In this document: in pieces, positions 10,976 to 22,675 of the stretch
How the letters are laid out: each line of letters starts with the position of its first letter
Position numbering within the stretch: position 1 is the stretch's first letter
From: Acidobacteriaceae bacterium KBS 146
GTDB taxonomy: Bacteria > Acidobacteriota > Terriglobia > Terriglobales > Acidobacteriaceae
DNA: 64,000 nt
NCBI GenBank assembly: GCA_000688615.1
Contig: JHVA01000001.1
Coordinates: 806,001 to 870,000 of the forward strand
Direction of reading: 5' to 3'
The notes under the pieces: model-generated
What the model saw: only the letters and a program-made list of their open reading frames with translations
Told to the model about the DNA's origin: nothing
Databases searched by the model: none
Position numbers and translations under genes: made by a program

Positions 10976-11121
10976 TCTCTTCCCCCCTTCTGCCTCTACC
11001 GTCTGCTGGATATCTTTCAGATTCTCGCGCAGCTCCCCTGGATTCTGTATCTCGTTTTTATTCCCCTGCCAAGACTCCCGTCACGGCAGGCAAACAATAT
11101 GCGAAGATTGGCCCAGGCCAC

Positions 11122-13569
<2,448 letters not shown>

Positions 13570-14667
13570 TCACTTCACCGCTGCCGCAATCGGCGCACCA
13601 GCCAGCTTCTCGGCAGCGTTCCAGTCCAATCCAAGATAGCGAGCCAACGTCGCCGCAGCCTGGCTCTGCGTCACCGGGGCAACATTCTTCTCAAGTCCCG
13701 CTGCCGGAACGCCTCGCCCCATGAACCCCATAAAGATGTATTTCGACTCCGGAACTTTCTGCCCATGCGACTTCCATTCTTCTGGAGCCGATCCCCTTCC
13801 GTGATCCACCATAAAGATCATGGTCGTCTTGTCCTTGTACTCCGGCATCGACTGCAACGTATCCCAAAGCCGCTTCAGGTAGCCATCGACGCGATGGGCG
13901 GCTTCCAGGTACTCGCCGTAGTTGCCTGCATGCGCCCAATCGTCCGTCTCACCCAGCGACAGAAATACAACACGTGGCTTCTTCACCCGCATGTATTCCA
14001 GCGCCGTCTCGAACACAGGAGCGTCGTACGCCTCATCCTCCCACACACGCGGCGAATTCGCCTTGATGTTGTTGAGGATCTTCATCTCCTTGGTCATCGG
14101 TGACATCTCCACCGGATCGTACCCGGCCTTGACCATACAGCTCATGCAATTTTCCGGGTTTACCACGTTAGCAATTACATGCCACGCTCCAAAGGCAGCC
14201 ACCTTACCCTGAAATCCGGGCTGCTTCGATAACCACGCCAGAACGGTCAGGTTTGGATTCGGCCTGTCATCGTTCGAATCGATCCTTTGATCGCCATGAC
14301 CGGTTAGCGTCTCGCTGTAGCCCGGATAGGAAAAGCTGAATCCATTCGTCACCGAAGCATCCGACCCCGCATCGCGATCGCCGTAGATCTGCCCCTGTGA
14401 AAGAAACGTTCCCCATAGAAACGGCATTAATTTCTGCCGACGCTCCTCTGGGGTCGCGGCAAGATACTTTTTCTTCAGTTCACTTACATCGCGCTTATCG
14501 AAGTAACGCTCCGGAACCAGAAGACTCTCATCGGCGCCACGAAAGACCTCCTGCCACCTCATTCCATCCGTCATCACCAGGACGACCCGTGCATCGTCTC
14601 CACCCCTCACCTGAGCTCCGGCTATTGTCGCAATACCAAGCAGCACTGCCCAAACGATCTTGCTCAT
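13570..14667 (-). CDS. exported alkaline-phosphatase-superfamily enzyme
   Basis: A 365-residue protein with a signal peptide (residues 1-18, ending IAGAQ). It has the metal-binding layout of the alkaline phosphatase/sulfatase/phosphodiesterase superfamily: early Asp in VLVMTDGMRW, the segment SYPGYSETLTGHGD that should hold the Ser/Thr nucleophile, Asp and His in GETDDWAHAGNY, and the late DHGRG. It probably hydrolyses phosphate mono- or diesters in the periplasm; the substrate is unknown. It shares its end with recQ (adjacent stop codons). A 108-bp gap separates it from the divergent thioesterase gene. Confidence 0.8.
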   Translation of the reverse strand: MSKIVWAVLLGIATIAGAQVRGGDDARVVLVMTDGMRWQEVFRGADESLLVPERYFDKRDVSELKKKYLAATPEERRQKLMPFLWGTFLSQGQIYGDRDAGSDASVTNGFSFSYPGYSETLTGHGDQRIDSNDDRPNPNLTVLAWLSKQPGFQGKVAAFGAWHVIANVVNPENCMSCMVKAGYDPVEMSPMTKEMKILNNIKANSPRVWEDEAYDAPVFETALEYMRVKKPRVVFLSLGETDDWAHAGNYGEYLEAAHRVDGYLKRLWDTLQSMPEYKDKTTMIFMVDHGRGSAPEEWKSHGQKVPESKYIFMGFMGRGVPAAGLEKNVAPVTQSQAAATLARYLGLDWNAAEKLAGAPIAAAVK

Positions 14668-14775
14668 CGACAGCGACCCAATTCCTTTCCAGAAGGTACG
14701 CGTGCCATCCTCTCAGAGAACTTGCTCCAAAGGCCAGCCATTTGAAGCAGTTCCCTGTCCCTGCAGGCTCGCAAT

Positions 14776-15297
14776 ATGCTACCGTCGCAGTCGATGGCCA
14801 TTTCCAACGACAGCCGCCATGCTCCAGCCACGATGAAGGGCAGCGCTACCATCGACGAGCGCGCGAAGAACTGCTTTGGCTGCGGACCGGATAACCCTCA
14901 GGGACTGCATCTGGCCTTCTCGACCGACACCAGCGTGCCCGGACATCCGACCGCGACCGCGCACTTTCAGCTCGATCAGCTGCATGAAGGCCCACCCGGC
15001 TACGTCCACGGTGGCATCATCGCTACCCTCATGGACGAGGCCATGAGTAAGATCAACCGACCTCTCAATGTGCTCGCCGTCACCCGACATATGGAAGTTG
15101 ATTATCTTCGCCCGGTGCCCCTCTATCAGCCCCTGACCGTCACCAGCCGTCATGTGCAGCGCGAAGGCCGCAAACTCTTCCATCGAGCAGAAATTCTGTC
15201 ACCCGATGGAACTGTTCTGGCGCGGGGCAAAGGCGTCTTCATCGAGCTCGACAAGGCCCTGCTGTCACGAGCAGGCTTTACCCAGCCGGAAGACTAA
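14776..15297 (+). CDS. PaaI-type hotdog-fold thioesterase
   Basis: A 173-residue protein. The hotdog acyl-CoA thioesterase signature GYVHGGIIATLMDEAM (residues about 76-91) contains the HGG turn and the acidic residue. The N-terminal Cys pair NCFGCGPDNPQGL is usual in a subgroup of these enzymes. It would hydrolyse acyl-CoA thioesters in the cytoplasm. The start is not certain: ATG at 14776 has CAGG eight bases upstream, while ATG codons at 14794 and 14833 would also keep the full domain. It is convergent with the glycosyltransferase at 15317-16039. Confidence 0.85.
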   Translation: MLPSQSMAISNDSRHAPATMKGSATIDERAKNCFGCGPDNPQGLHLAFSTDTSVPGHPTATAHFQLDQLHEGPPGYVHGGIIATLMDEAMSKINRPLNVLAVTRHMEVDYLRPVPLYQPLTVTSRHVQREGRKLFHRAEILSPDGTVLARGKGVFIELDKALLSRAGFTQPED

Positions 15298-15316
15298 GCC
15301 CGTCGACCCTCTCTTC

Positions 15317-16039
15317 CTAGATCTCCGACTCTTCCCAGTACCCCTGGTCCCGCAGGAAGTACTTGTCATTCCAGCTATGCATCATGGTCTTGAAGAACAT
15401 CCACACCATCTTCCCGTGGCCCAGCTTCTGAAATCTCCGGTTGGTCGTAAGCACCTTTCCTCGAACAATCCGGAACCGCGTGCGTGCCACACCCTTTGAC
15501 AGCAGATAATCTTCAGCAAACAGCGCTCTTTCGTTAAAGCCACCGAGCGCCCAGAACGCCTCGCGATCGAAGAGCATGAACATCCCCGTCGCAAACGGCT
15601 TCAAAAACGAGCCGATATATTGCATAAAGTTATTGCCTGCATACAGCAGATCGTCGAAGAACTTCCCCTCACGGCATCCAATACTCGTCGTCACCAGGTG
15701 AAGCTTCCTCTTCCGCATCCTCCATAATGCGCGCCGCAGCAGCGTAGGCTCCGGCAGCTCCACATCCGCGTCCAGGAACAGTACATACGGCGTCGTCGCC
15801 AGCCGTGCTCCGGCATTTCTCCCCACCGAAGGCAATCCTCCTTCAATCACCTCAACCCGCAACCGGTCCCTAAAACTGAGCGCCACCTCCACCGTGCCAT
15901 CCGTCGAGCCCGCGTCGGCAACAAGCACCCTCGTCTCTCCCATGCCCGGGTAGTCCTGCCTCGCCAGCGATTTCAACAATCGGGGCAACATCTTGGCTTC
16001 GTTCTTCGCTGGAATCACGATCGTCAGTTCAGCGGCCAT
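15317..16039 (-). CDS. family 2 glycosyltransferase
   Basis: A 240-residue GT-A fold enzyme. It begins MAAELTIVIPAKNEAKMLPR; the nucleotide-sugar site is indicated by DAGSTDGT and the metal-binding LFLDADVELPE. The acceptor side includes NERALFAEDY with the acidic catalytic-type residue. The start at 16039 is set by GGAGG a few bases upstream. There is no clear membrane span, so it is cytoplasmic or peripheral. The likely role is transfer of a sugar to a lipid or polysaccharide precursor; the sugar is unknown. Confidence 0.85.
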   Translation of the reverse strand: MAAELTIVIPAKNEAKMLPRLLKSLARQDYPGMGETRVLVADAGSTDGTVEVALSFRDRLRVEVIEGGLPSVGRNAGARLATTPYVLFLDADVELPEPTLLRRALWRMRKRKLHLVTTSIGCREGKFFDDLLYAGNNFMQYIGSFLKPFATGMFMLFDREAFWALGGFNERALFAEDYLLSKGVARTRFRIVRGKVLTTNRRFQKLGHGKMVWMFFKTMMHSWNDKYFLRDQGYWEESEI

Positions 16040-16487
16040 CTCACCTCCGGAGCGAATCGCACACACACTCCCGGGTTCATCTTGGTCGCGCTACCGTTTG
16101 CGTCTCGTCAACTTTGCTTAAATTTTCAGCAAAATCCCCAGCTTCAGCATCTTTATCGTCAACCGAGCTTCCCCAGTCACGCGGCATAATAAGCACTCCA
16201 TTTTTCTGCGGCTATGCCCTCCACGACCTGAAAGCTCTCGTTGAGGACGGTCCTCCGCATGGCAACCATCCCACCACGCTACCCGTCTCGTGATCCGAAG
16301 CCACAAAAGAAGACTCCCACAGGAAAGGAGAGAAAGAAATCTGCCTCGGCTACGTCATTTGCCGTAGCCATGACTTCCTCTTCCACGAAAAGCCCTTCAT
16401 ACTGGTGAACAAACTGATAAAATTAAGTTTCTCGCCGCTCTCTCCCAAATCTCACGACGGAACAGCGGCTCCTCAAGGAGAATCGTC
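16040..16487. other. 448-bp gap upstream of pdxS
   Basis: The gap contains a possible small basic reading frame (16259-16408) and a short inverted repeat GGCTACG / CGTAGCC (16348-16354 and 16363-16369). An AAGGAG ribosome site sits just before pdxS. No tRNA or riboswitch pattern was recognised. Confidence 0.6.
16259..16408 (+). CDS. possible small basic protein (uncertain)
   Basis: A 49-codon frame encodes a Lys/Pro/Ser-rich peptide starting [15 protein letters not shown] and ending SPSYW. GAGG lies about 12 bases upstream of the ATG, inside a small palindrome GAGGACGGTCCTC. It lies alone in the pdxS upstream gap. The composition suits a nucleic-acid-binding tail, but a frame of this length can arise by chance. 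Confidence 0.25.
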   Translation: MATIPPRYPSRDPKPQKKTPTGKERKKSASATSFAVAMTSSSTKSPSYW

Positions 16488-17441
16488 ATGGCAGACCACA
16501 CCTCGAACGGCAACCTCGGATCCTCTTCTCTCCGCCTCAAGACCGGCTTGGCCGAGATGCTGAAAGGTGGCGTCATCATGGACGTCATGAACGTCGCCCA
16601 GGCTGAGATCGCCGAAGAGGCCGGCGCTACCTCCGTCATGGCGCTCGAACGCGTCCCTGCCATGATCCGCGCCGAAGGTGGCGTCGCCCGCATGGCGAAC
16701 CCCAAGCTCATCAAGGGCATCATCGCGGCCGTCTCCGTTCCCGTTATGGCCAAAGCCCGCATCGGCCACTTTGCCGAGGCCCAGATCCTGCAGGAGCTCG
16801 GCGTCGACTTCATCGACGAGTCCGAGGTCCTCACCCCGGCCGACGAGACCTTCCACATCGACAAGCACGCCTTCACCACCCCCTTCGTCTGCGGAGCCCG
16901 CAACCTCGGCGAGGCCTGTCGCCGCATCGCTGAAGGCGCAGCCATGATCCGCACCAAGGGCGAAGCCGGAACCGGCGACGTCGTCCACGCAGTCCAGCAC
17001 ATGCGCCAGATCGTCCGCGAGATGCGCGCCCTCACCGTCCTCGACGATTCCGAGCTCTACAACGCCGCCAAGGTCCATCAGGCCCCCTACGAGATCATCA
17101 AGATGGTCGCCGCCGCCGGAAAGCTTCCCGTCCCCAACTTCTCCGCTGGCGGAATTGCCACCCCTGCAGACGCCGCCCTCATGATGCAGCTCGGCGCCGA
17201 AGCCGTCTTCGTCGGTTCGGGAATCTTCATGAAGGAACGCGCCACTCCGCTGGACGTCGAGAATGATCCCAAGGAGCGCGCCGAGGCTGTATCCCGCGCC
17301 AAGGCCATCGTCATTGCCACCACGCACTACAACGATCCCAAGATCGTCGCCGAAGCCTCTGAGTCCGTCACCGGAACCATGAAGGGCCTCGCCGCCGCCG
17401 CCCTCGAAGAGCACGAGCTCCTCCAGACCCGCGGCTGGTAA
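16488..17441 (+). CDS. pdxS: pyridoxal 5'-phosphate synthase, synthase subunit PdxS
   Basis: A 317-residue TIM-barrel enzyme that makes pyridoxal phosphate from ribose 5-phosphate, glyceraldehyde 3-phosphate and ammonia. Near-invariant blocks are present: [13 protein letters not shown], the lysine in [13 protein letters not shown], the second lysine in [11 protein letters not shown], and the phosphate loops [15 protein letters not shown] and VFVGSGIF. The length is slightly above the usual 290-295 because of N-terminal and loop extension. AAGGAG precedes the ATG by seven bases. The glutaminase partner pdxT is not next door but at 28018, so the two subunits are expressed separately. Confidence 0.97.
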   Translation: MADHTSNGNLGSSSLRLKTGLAEMLKGGVIMDVMNVAQAEIAEEAGATSVMALERVPAMIRAEGGVARMANPKLIKGIIAAVSVPVMAKARIGHFAEAQILQELGVDFIDESEVLTPADETFHIDKHAFTTPFVCGARNLGEACRRIAEGAAMIRTKGEAGTGDVVHAVQHMRQIVREMRALTVLDDSELYNAAKVHQAPYEIIKMVAAAGKLPVPNFSAGGIATPADAALMMQLGAEAVFVGSGIFMKERATPLDVENDPKERAEAVSRAKAIVIATTHYNDPKIVAEASESVTGTMKGLAAAALEEHELLQTRGW

Positions 17442-17889
17442 CCTCGTTGCCACGGTCAGGTTTAGTTGGCCGTGGCAACATTTCCTGAACATTTCTGCGC
17501 CTGAATCCAGCTCTCCATACGATGATCGAGCGAGCCGGTTTTATGGCTTTCCTCTCTTCCCGCTCCTCGTCATTTCCAACGCTTACCCGCCGCTACTGCG
17601 AAGCCAATGCAGAGTATGACCAACTGACGACAAAGAGCGTTTATCGTTACCGACCTTAGCGGAAGCCCCAACTTGCGCCAAACGAATGCAATGGCCTGTC
17701 ACCGTCAGTTGGCGATGGTGGCCAGGCAGATCCGTGAATACGAGCCACTAATCTAACCTCTACCGCTGTCTGCCAGCTCGGCCTCTCCCGCGACACGTTC
17801 CAAGAGACTTACCTTGATCGGAAAACCCAAAAGGGTGCAAATGGACACAGACTTGCGTCCATTTGCAAAATACTTCCCGGGTCGATCTA
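17442..17889. other. gap between pdxS and the alpha/beta hydrolase
   Basis: 448 bp with no supportable gene. The only structure I see is the inverted repeat at 17836-17867. Confidence 0.6.
17836..17867 (-). terminator. 11-bp inverted repeat after the alpha/beta hydrolase gene
   Basis: TGCAAATGGAC and GTCCATTTGCA form a perfect 11-bp stem with a 10-base loop, 22 bp past the stop codon of the minus-strand hydrolase. On the minus strand it is followed by a second mini-stem ACCC-TTTT-GGGT and TTTTCC. It is likely a terminator for that gene. Confidence 0.55.
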
Positions 17890-18723
17890 TTACCGCCCTT
17901 CGACGGATGTCGCCGCCCGCTCGATAAACTGTGCGACTCTCCGCGGCTCTTGAAGCATTGCGAGATGGCAGGTCGGCAAAGTGATGGTGGTGGCGTTGAT
18001 TTTCTGCGCCATCTGCTCCTCCAGACCTGCGGTAATCGCCTTGTCTTGAGCGGCGACGATGAACCATGAAGGTTTCGTCCGCCAGGCAGGTGTGACAGTC
18101 GGTGTTGCCGAGAGCACAGCAACAGACGCGGGCCCCTGGGTTACTGTCAGCAGCGCCTGCTCAGGTTTCGGTAAGTCTTGAGCAAAGGCTTCGGCCACGC
18201 CTTGCGCGGAGATGGTGACGAATTGAAAGGCTGGATCGAAGTTAAGAAACGGTGTGAGCGGAGATGGGGTCTTCAGCGTTCCGAGCAGGGACAGCGCGGA
18301 CTCGCCGGTGTCGGGGGCAAATGCGGCAACATAAACCAGGCCCACGACATTTGCATCATTCCCGGGCGTGTCTCCGATGACAACACCTCCATACGAGTGT
18401 CCGACGAGCAGCACTGGACCCGGGTATGCCGTGGTAATGCGGGCGATCGCACGCTCCGTTACATCGTCGTCCTCGGCAAGGGATGTAAGCGGAAGCTGCA
18501 CTGCGATGACATGGTATCCGTCCTTCTCCAGCAGCGGAATCACGCCGGACCAGCTTGATCCGTCGGCCCATGCTCCGTGAACCAGCACGATGTTTCTGAC
18601 GCCGCGGCTGGCCTTATCTTGCGATGATTCTGGGTTTTGTTGGGCATAGCCAACGTTATGGAATCCTGCCGTCAGCAGAAGTCCGGCACTCAACACTTCC
18701 CGGATTACTTTTCCTATTTTCAT
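17890..18723 (-). CDS. exported alpha/beta hydrolase (paralogue 1)
   Basis: A 277-residue protein with a signal peptide (hydrophobic residues about 10-26, ending YAQ). Alpha/beta hydrolase features: HGAWADGSSW after strand 3 (oxyanion hole), nucleophile elbow VGHSYGG, Asp in AAQDKAI and His in TCHLAML. It is clearly paralogous over its full length to the protein encoded at 18810-19601. AGGAAAGG precedes the ATG. It is probably a periplasmic esterase-like enzyme with unknown substrate. The next gene upstream on the strand is its paralogue, 86 bp away, so they may be co-transcribed. Confidence 0.88.
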   Translation of the reverse strand: MKIGKVIREVLSAGLLLTAGFHNVGYAQQNPESSQDKASRGVRNIVLVHGAWADGSSWSGVIPLLEKDGYHVIAVQLPLTSLAEDDDVTERAIARITTAYPGPVLLVGHSYGGVVIGDTPGNDANVVGLVYVAAFAPDTGESALSLLGTLKTPSPLTPFLNFDPAFQFVTISAQGVAEAFAQDLPKPEQALLTVTQGPASVAVLSATPTVTPAWRTKPSWFIVAAQDKAITAGLEEQMAQKINATTITLPTCHLAMLQEPRRVAQFIERAATSVEGR

Positions 18724-18809
18724 AAATCATCCCTTTCCTATGTTGCGTTCTTCATGGCGTACGTCGGAAGGTTCGGCCAACGTGCTTTGGGGCTCGGGTT
18801 GGCTCTTCT

Positions 18810-19601
18810 CTAGTTCCTGCCGGCCTTTGACGCGGCGTCGAGGATCACAGCGGCGACCTTCGACGGTTGCGCCAGCATGATTACGTGGCTGGAGGTGACA
18901 GTGGTGGTTGTCGCTCCGATTTTCTTCGCCTGAGACGCTTCGAGATCGGGTGATATTGCCCGGTCATTTGCGGCGATGATGTACCAGGACGGTTTCGACT
19001 TCCAGGCTGGAGTCGTAACCTCTCCCTTCATTGCGGCAACGCTAACCGGCACCTGCGTCGCGGTCAGAACCTCAATCTCCTTGGCGGGTAAGTCCTGGGC
19101 GAAATCCTCCGCAACTCCCTTCGGAGTCAGTTTGAGGAAACCACTTTTGTCAGGACGCAACTCTGCCCCGATCGGTGTTGCAACGCTAGTAATGAGGCCG
19201 AAGGTCGATTCTCCCTGATCCGGAGCTACGGCCGACACATAGACCAGTCCGGCCACTTTGGCATCATTGCCAGCTTCGGTGATGACAGCTCCGCCGTACG
19301 AGTGGCCGACCAGCAATACCGGCCCGTCCTCAAGAGCAATGGCCCGTTGCGTTGCTGCAACATCGTCGGCGAAGGACGTCAGCGGAATCTGAACCGAGAC
19401 GACATGAAGCCCTTTCGCCTCCAGCAATGGAATCACCTTCGACCAACTCGAACCGTCGGCCCATGCCCCATGAATCAGAAGCACCGTTTTTGCTCCGTGA
19501 GGGGATGGTGTTTGTCCCGTCGCCTTGGCGGCAGGGCTGATGATTGCGAGTAGCGCGACACACGTCGACACTACGTTTCGAACAAGCTTGAATGCATGCA
19601 T
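18810..19601 (-). CDS. exported alpha/beta hydrolase (paralogue 2)
   Basis: A 263-residue protein with a signal peptide (residues about 1-29). It shares HGAWADGSSW, VGHSYGG, the Asp (ANDRAIS) and the His (SSHVIML) with the protein encoded at 17890-18723; the middle, lid-like region differs most. AGGAGA lies five bases before the ATG at 19601. The pair looks like a tandem duplication that has diverged in the cap, which could mean different substrates. The AraC regulator 223 bp upstream on the same strand is a candidate controller. Confidence 0.88.
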   Translation of the reverse strand: MHAFKLVRNVVSTCVALLAIISPAAKATGQTPSPHGAKTVLLIHGAWADGSSWSKVIPLLEAKGLHVVSVQIPLTSFADDVAATQRAIALEDGPVLLVGHSYGGAVITEAGNDAKVAGLVYVSAVAPDQGESTFGLITSVATPIGAELRPDKSGFLKLTPKGVAEDFAQDLPAKEIEVLTATQVPVSVAAMKGEVTTPAWKSKPSWYIIAANDRAISPDLEASQAKKIGATTTTVTSSHVIMLAQPSKVAAVILDAASKAGRN

Positions 19602-19824
19602 TGTTTTCTCCTGGGTGTAGGGAAGATCCGTGCAGGACTTGAAATGCCTCGGCTAGAGCCCGTAGGGCCCAGCGAATGGGCACAACCACATTTCCTGTGG
19701 TCATTCTCACGTTCGCTATCCTGCACTCTTTGAGGCTAGGTTTGGAGGAGGGGAGCCTCTAGACGATAACCATCATAGGCTGGCGATTCCTGCTTGAATG
19801 TCGTGGGAGAATCGCCCGCAAAGG

Positions 19825-20745
19825 CTATGCGGCCACGTGTCGTCCCCGCCGCCATATGCCCGGAGTTACCCCGTAAATTCGCTTAAAGGAACGGTTGAGC
19901 GCAGATTGATCCGCGAATCCGCACCGAATGGCGATGTCGGCAAGGGGTAGGCGCGAGTTCGTCATCAGGTCTCTGGCCCTATCCACGCGGCGCTCAATCA
20001 ACCACCGATAAGGGGGCGTGCGAAATGTTTGTTTGAAGGCCCGGGAGAAGTGGCTTACGGATAATTCACATGCTTCCGCGACCTGCTGGAGAGCAATATC
20101 GCCATCCAGATGAGCTTCCAATAACTCTGTTGCTCTTCGCATCTGCAGAGACGAGAGCCCGCCCCGAAACTGGGGAGCCGACATTCTTACGCCGCCATAC
20201 GAGCAGACAAAATGAGAGTTCAAAGCCTGCAAGACGTGGTCCAGAAAGATCTTCGAAGCGTGAAGGGGTCGCTCCAGCGCCGACACGAGGGGCTGCCCGA
20301 GGTGGTGGACGACAGAATCAAACCCTCCCTGCGGCCACACCAATTGCTGCACTCGCGGCGCGCGATGAGCATAGGCAACTTCATCCAGAGCAGCCTGAGT
20401 GACGTATAGAACCAGTGCATCGAAGGGATTCGGAAGCAGCACGGCTGGCTCCTCCGTCAAGTCGATTGCGCTGACTCCACCGACTGGGTAAGGACCACTC
20501 GATACCTTTTTCCTGCCATAGAATTGCTCGATGAAAGGGATTGGTTTGAGTTGCAACACAACAATGTGCCCACGTTCGCCGACAACCGGCTGCGTCATTT
20601 CTGGAAGGCCGACGGTACTCCGAATCCTGCCAAACGAGAACGGAGCGCGTCCGGACAGACGAAAGTCTGCCGTAGGTGAGTCCCTGAGATACAGCGTGTC
20701 GGCGAGTTGACTCCAAACGGTGGGAACTTCGGTGGCTGTATTCAT
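19825..20745 (-). CDS. AraC-family transcriptional regulator
   Basis: A 306-residue protein. The C-terminal AraC/XylS double helix-turn-helix spans about residues 205-300: the first helix pair is in LQQVAEACELSVSHFSRAFKQTF, the second in LADIAIRCGFADQSALNRSFKRIYGVTPG. The N-terminal 190 residues should be the sensor domain; no known ligand motif is seen. It is divergent from the TetR gene at 20854 and lies directly upstream of the two hydrolase genes, which it may control. GAGGT lies about ten bases before the ATG. Confidence 0.9.
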   Translation of the reverse strand: MNTATEVPTVWSQLADTLYLRDSPTADFRLSGRAPFSFGRIRSTVGLPEMTQPVVGERGHIVVLQLKPIPFIEQFYGRKKVSSGPYPVGGVSAIDLTEEPAVLLPNPFDALVLYVTQAALDEVAYAHRAPRVQQLVWPQGGFDSVVHHLGQPLVSALERPLHASKIFLDHVLQALNSHFVCSYGGVRMSAPQFRGGLSSLQMRRATELLEAHLDGDIALQQVAEACELSVSHFSRAFKQTFRTPPYRWLIERRVDRARDLMTNSRLPLADIAIRCGFADQSALNRSFKRIYGVTPGIWRRGRHVAA

Positions 20746-20799
20746 AGATGGGTGACCTCAATCCTCTTAAATTGAATGGGGCCCAGATTCCAGTCTATA

Positions 20800-20823
20800 T
20801 TTAGAGGACGGTTGTACTCTAAA
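20800..20823. promoter_or_regulatory. candidate operator between the araC-type and tetR-type genes
   Basis: A perfect 7-bp inverted repeat TTTAGAG-N10-CTCTAAA lies 30 bp upstream of the TetR start codon in a 108-bp divergent gap. The position and symmetry suit binding of a TetR dimer that represses itself and possibly the divergent gene. The sequence is seen; the protein that binds it is inferred. Confidence 0.5.
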
Positions 20824-20853
20824 AGCGACAAAATATCTGCTTGAGGGCGAAGA

Positions 20854-21438
20854 ATGCGAAAGTCACGAGCCGAGACAGCCGAAACCAGAGCAAGGATCCT
20901 CTCGACCGCCTCAAAGATGTTTTTGGACAGAGGTCTGGGGGCGGTCGGCATGCGCGATGTGATGGCCGGTGCAAGTCTCACTCCGGGTGGGTTTTACCGG
21001 CATTTCCGATCGAAGGACCGGCTGATCGCTGAAGCAAGCAGTGCCGCATTGGACCGAGCGTTCGTCATGCTAGAGGGCGAAACCGCGGGCAAATCGCAAG
21101 CCCAGGCGGTCGAGAGAATTGTTTCTGTCTACTTGGGACAGTCGCAAGTCGCCGGTAAACCCTACCTTTGCCCTCTCGCTATGATTGGCGCCGAACTCCG
21201 CCACTCGGACCCGCAAGTGCGGGCAATTGCCATCAACGGCTACCAGCGCATCGTTCAGCTCATTGCAAGTCGTCTCGAAAACCGGACAAAGCGTGCAGCT
21301 TTGGTGACCGCAGGCGGCATTGTCAGCACGCTCGTGGGCGCTGTTACGCTTGCTGAAATCGCACCGGAGCCGGCCATCGCCAGCGCCATCCTTAGCAATG
21401 CTAAGGCACTTATCACAGAGCTTGTTGGTCGGCCGTAA
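20854..21438 (+). CDS. TetR/AcrR-family transcriptional regulator
   Basis: A 194-residue protein. The N-terminal helix-turn-helix (about residues 10-55) has the TetR pattern ARILSTASKMFLDRGLGAVGMRDVMAGASLTPGGFYRHFRSKDRL. The C-terminal ligand domain is all-helical with a small-residue-rich end and no hint of the inducer. It stands alone on its strand and is divergent from the AraC-type gene, with a palindrome in the shared gap. It probably represses a neighbouring target. Confidence 0.92.
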   Translation: MRKSRAETAETRARILSTASKMFLDRGLGAVGMRDVMAGASLTPGGFYRHFRSKDRLIAEASSAALDRAFVMLEGETAGKSQAQAVERIVSVYLGQSQVAGKPYLCPLAMIGAELRHSDPQVRAIAINGYQRIVQLIASRLENRTKRAALVTAGGIVSTLVGAVTLAEIAPEPAIASAILSNAKALITELVGRP

Positions 21439-21631
21439 GTCTTTTGAAGTTCAGCTTTCCAAAGTATAGAAACCGCACTAGCGATGCGCGGATGTTGCCG
21501 GAAACGCTTCTGAATACGCGAAATCGCCATTGCGCTCATCCAAGGAAACCGATTGGTAGCGGGAAGTCGGCTTGTCATCAGGAATCCATTGATGACAACA
21601 AGAGCGTTTCTCGAGACTTATGTGGCCGCTG

Positions 21632-22573
21632 CTAGAAAGGCTCGGTTACTAGCCCACCCAACGCGCGTACATCACGGCGTGGCGGGCGGCCAAACATCCG
21701 TACATACTCGCGGCTGAACTGCGATGCACTTTCGTAGCCTACTTCTGTGGCGGCTGTTTCTACGTTCGAACCGTTCGAGAGCATGAGCCTCCGTGCCTCC
21801 AACAGGCGCAGCTCCTTCTGGTAGTGCAGCGGACTCATCCCTGTTGTCGCTTTGAACTGACGATGGAAGGTAGCAGAACTCATATGGGCGATCATGGCTA
21901 GTTCGTCGACACGGACCGGTTCGGCGAAGCGTGTCTTCAACTCGTGGATTGCTGCGATCAACCTGTTCTCGCGGCTGGACGCTGTGACTGCATGTAATAT
22001 CGGTCCCCCGCCAGATCCCATAAGCAGCCAGTAAAGCAGTTCACGGTACAGCCCAGGATAGAGAAGCGGGATGGCATCTGGAGTCTCGAGCATCCGCATG
22101 GCGCGGTATAGGCAGTCCAACGCCTCCTCCCTGAGGTCGACGACGCATACGCCCGTGTGCGAAGCCGATGAGGCAGGCCTTTGGCTTTGTGGTCGCGATG
22201 CCATCTGCTCTGCGAGTTCGTGCAAAACGGCGAGATCGAGAACGAGCACGAAGCCTAAGAAAGGCTCGCCGGGGCTTGCCTCAGAGACAGCGCCTCGTGA
22301 TGGCATCTCTACCGTCACAACCATCGCCTGGCCGGCCTTGTACTCGTAGCGGCGATCACCGAAGGTCGCCCACTTTGTACCTTGTACAGCGATGCAAAGT
22401 GCAGGCCGGAAGAGCCGGAAGGTGGGGAGTTTCGGCTGGTCGGACCGAAGGATCACCAAGCCGTCGATAGCCGTGGGATAGGGGTTCGTCGTTGCGCAGG
22501 AGTCCGTGTAGCGGCGCAGCGCCTGCGCCAAGTCCCCGAGACAGTGTGCTCTTCCGCTCTTCGTGCCAGCCAT
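21632..22573 (-). CDS. AraC-family regulator with AraC_N cupin domain
   Basis: A 313-residue protein. The N-terminal cupin-like AraC_N domain carries the typical CIAVQGTKWATFGDRRYEYKAG near residues 60-80 and VVTVEMPSRGAV. The C-terminal double helix-turn-helix (about 205-300) includes MSSATFHRQFKATTGMSPL and VGYESASQFSREYVRMFGRPP. This is the architecture of E. coli YqhC, which controls aldehyde reductases. It is divergent from the short-chain dehydrogenase at 22676, which fits the common pairing of such regulators with an adjacent oxidoreductase. Confidence 0.92.
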   Translation of the reverse strand: MAGTKSGRAHCLGDLAQALRRYTDSCATTNPYPTAIDGLVILRSDQPKLPTFRLFRPALCIAVQGTKWATFGDRRYEYKAGQAMVVTVEMPSRGAVSEASPGEPFLGFVLVLDLAVLHELAEQMASRPQSQRPASSASHTGVCVVDLREEALDCLYRAMRMLETPDAIPLLYPGLYRELLYWLLMGSGGGPILHAVTASSRENRLIAAIHELKTRFAEPVRVDELAMIAHMSSATFHRQFKATTGMSPLHYQKELRLLEARRLMLSNGSNVETAATEVGYESASQFSREYVRMFGRPPRRDVRALGGLVTEPF

Positions 22574-22675
22574 ACAGGATCAGTGTACGTGAGAGGAATA
22601 GGCAGGAAATTGCGAAACCGGGCCATTCAGCAAGAGGCTCTGACGGCTTAGCTTGGAGAAGGATCAGGAGGAAGC

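Noticed and set aside
16473..17492. Long open frame opposite pdxS
   Set aside because: Antisense shadow of the highly conserved pdxS; Gly/Asp-rich with no domain.
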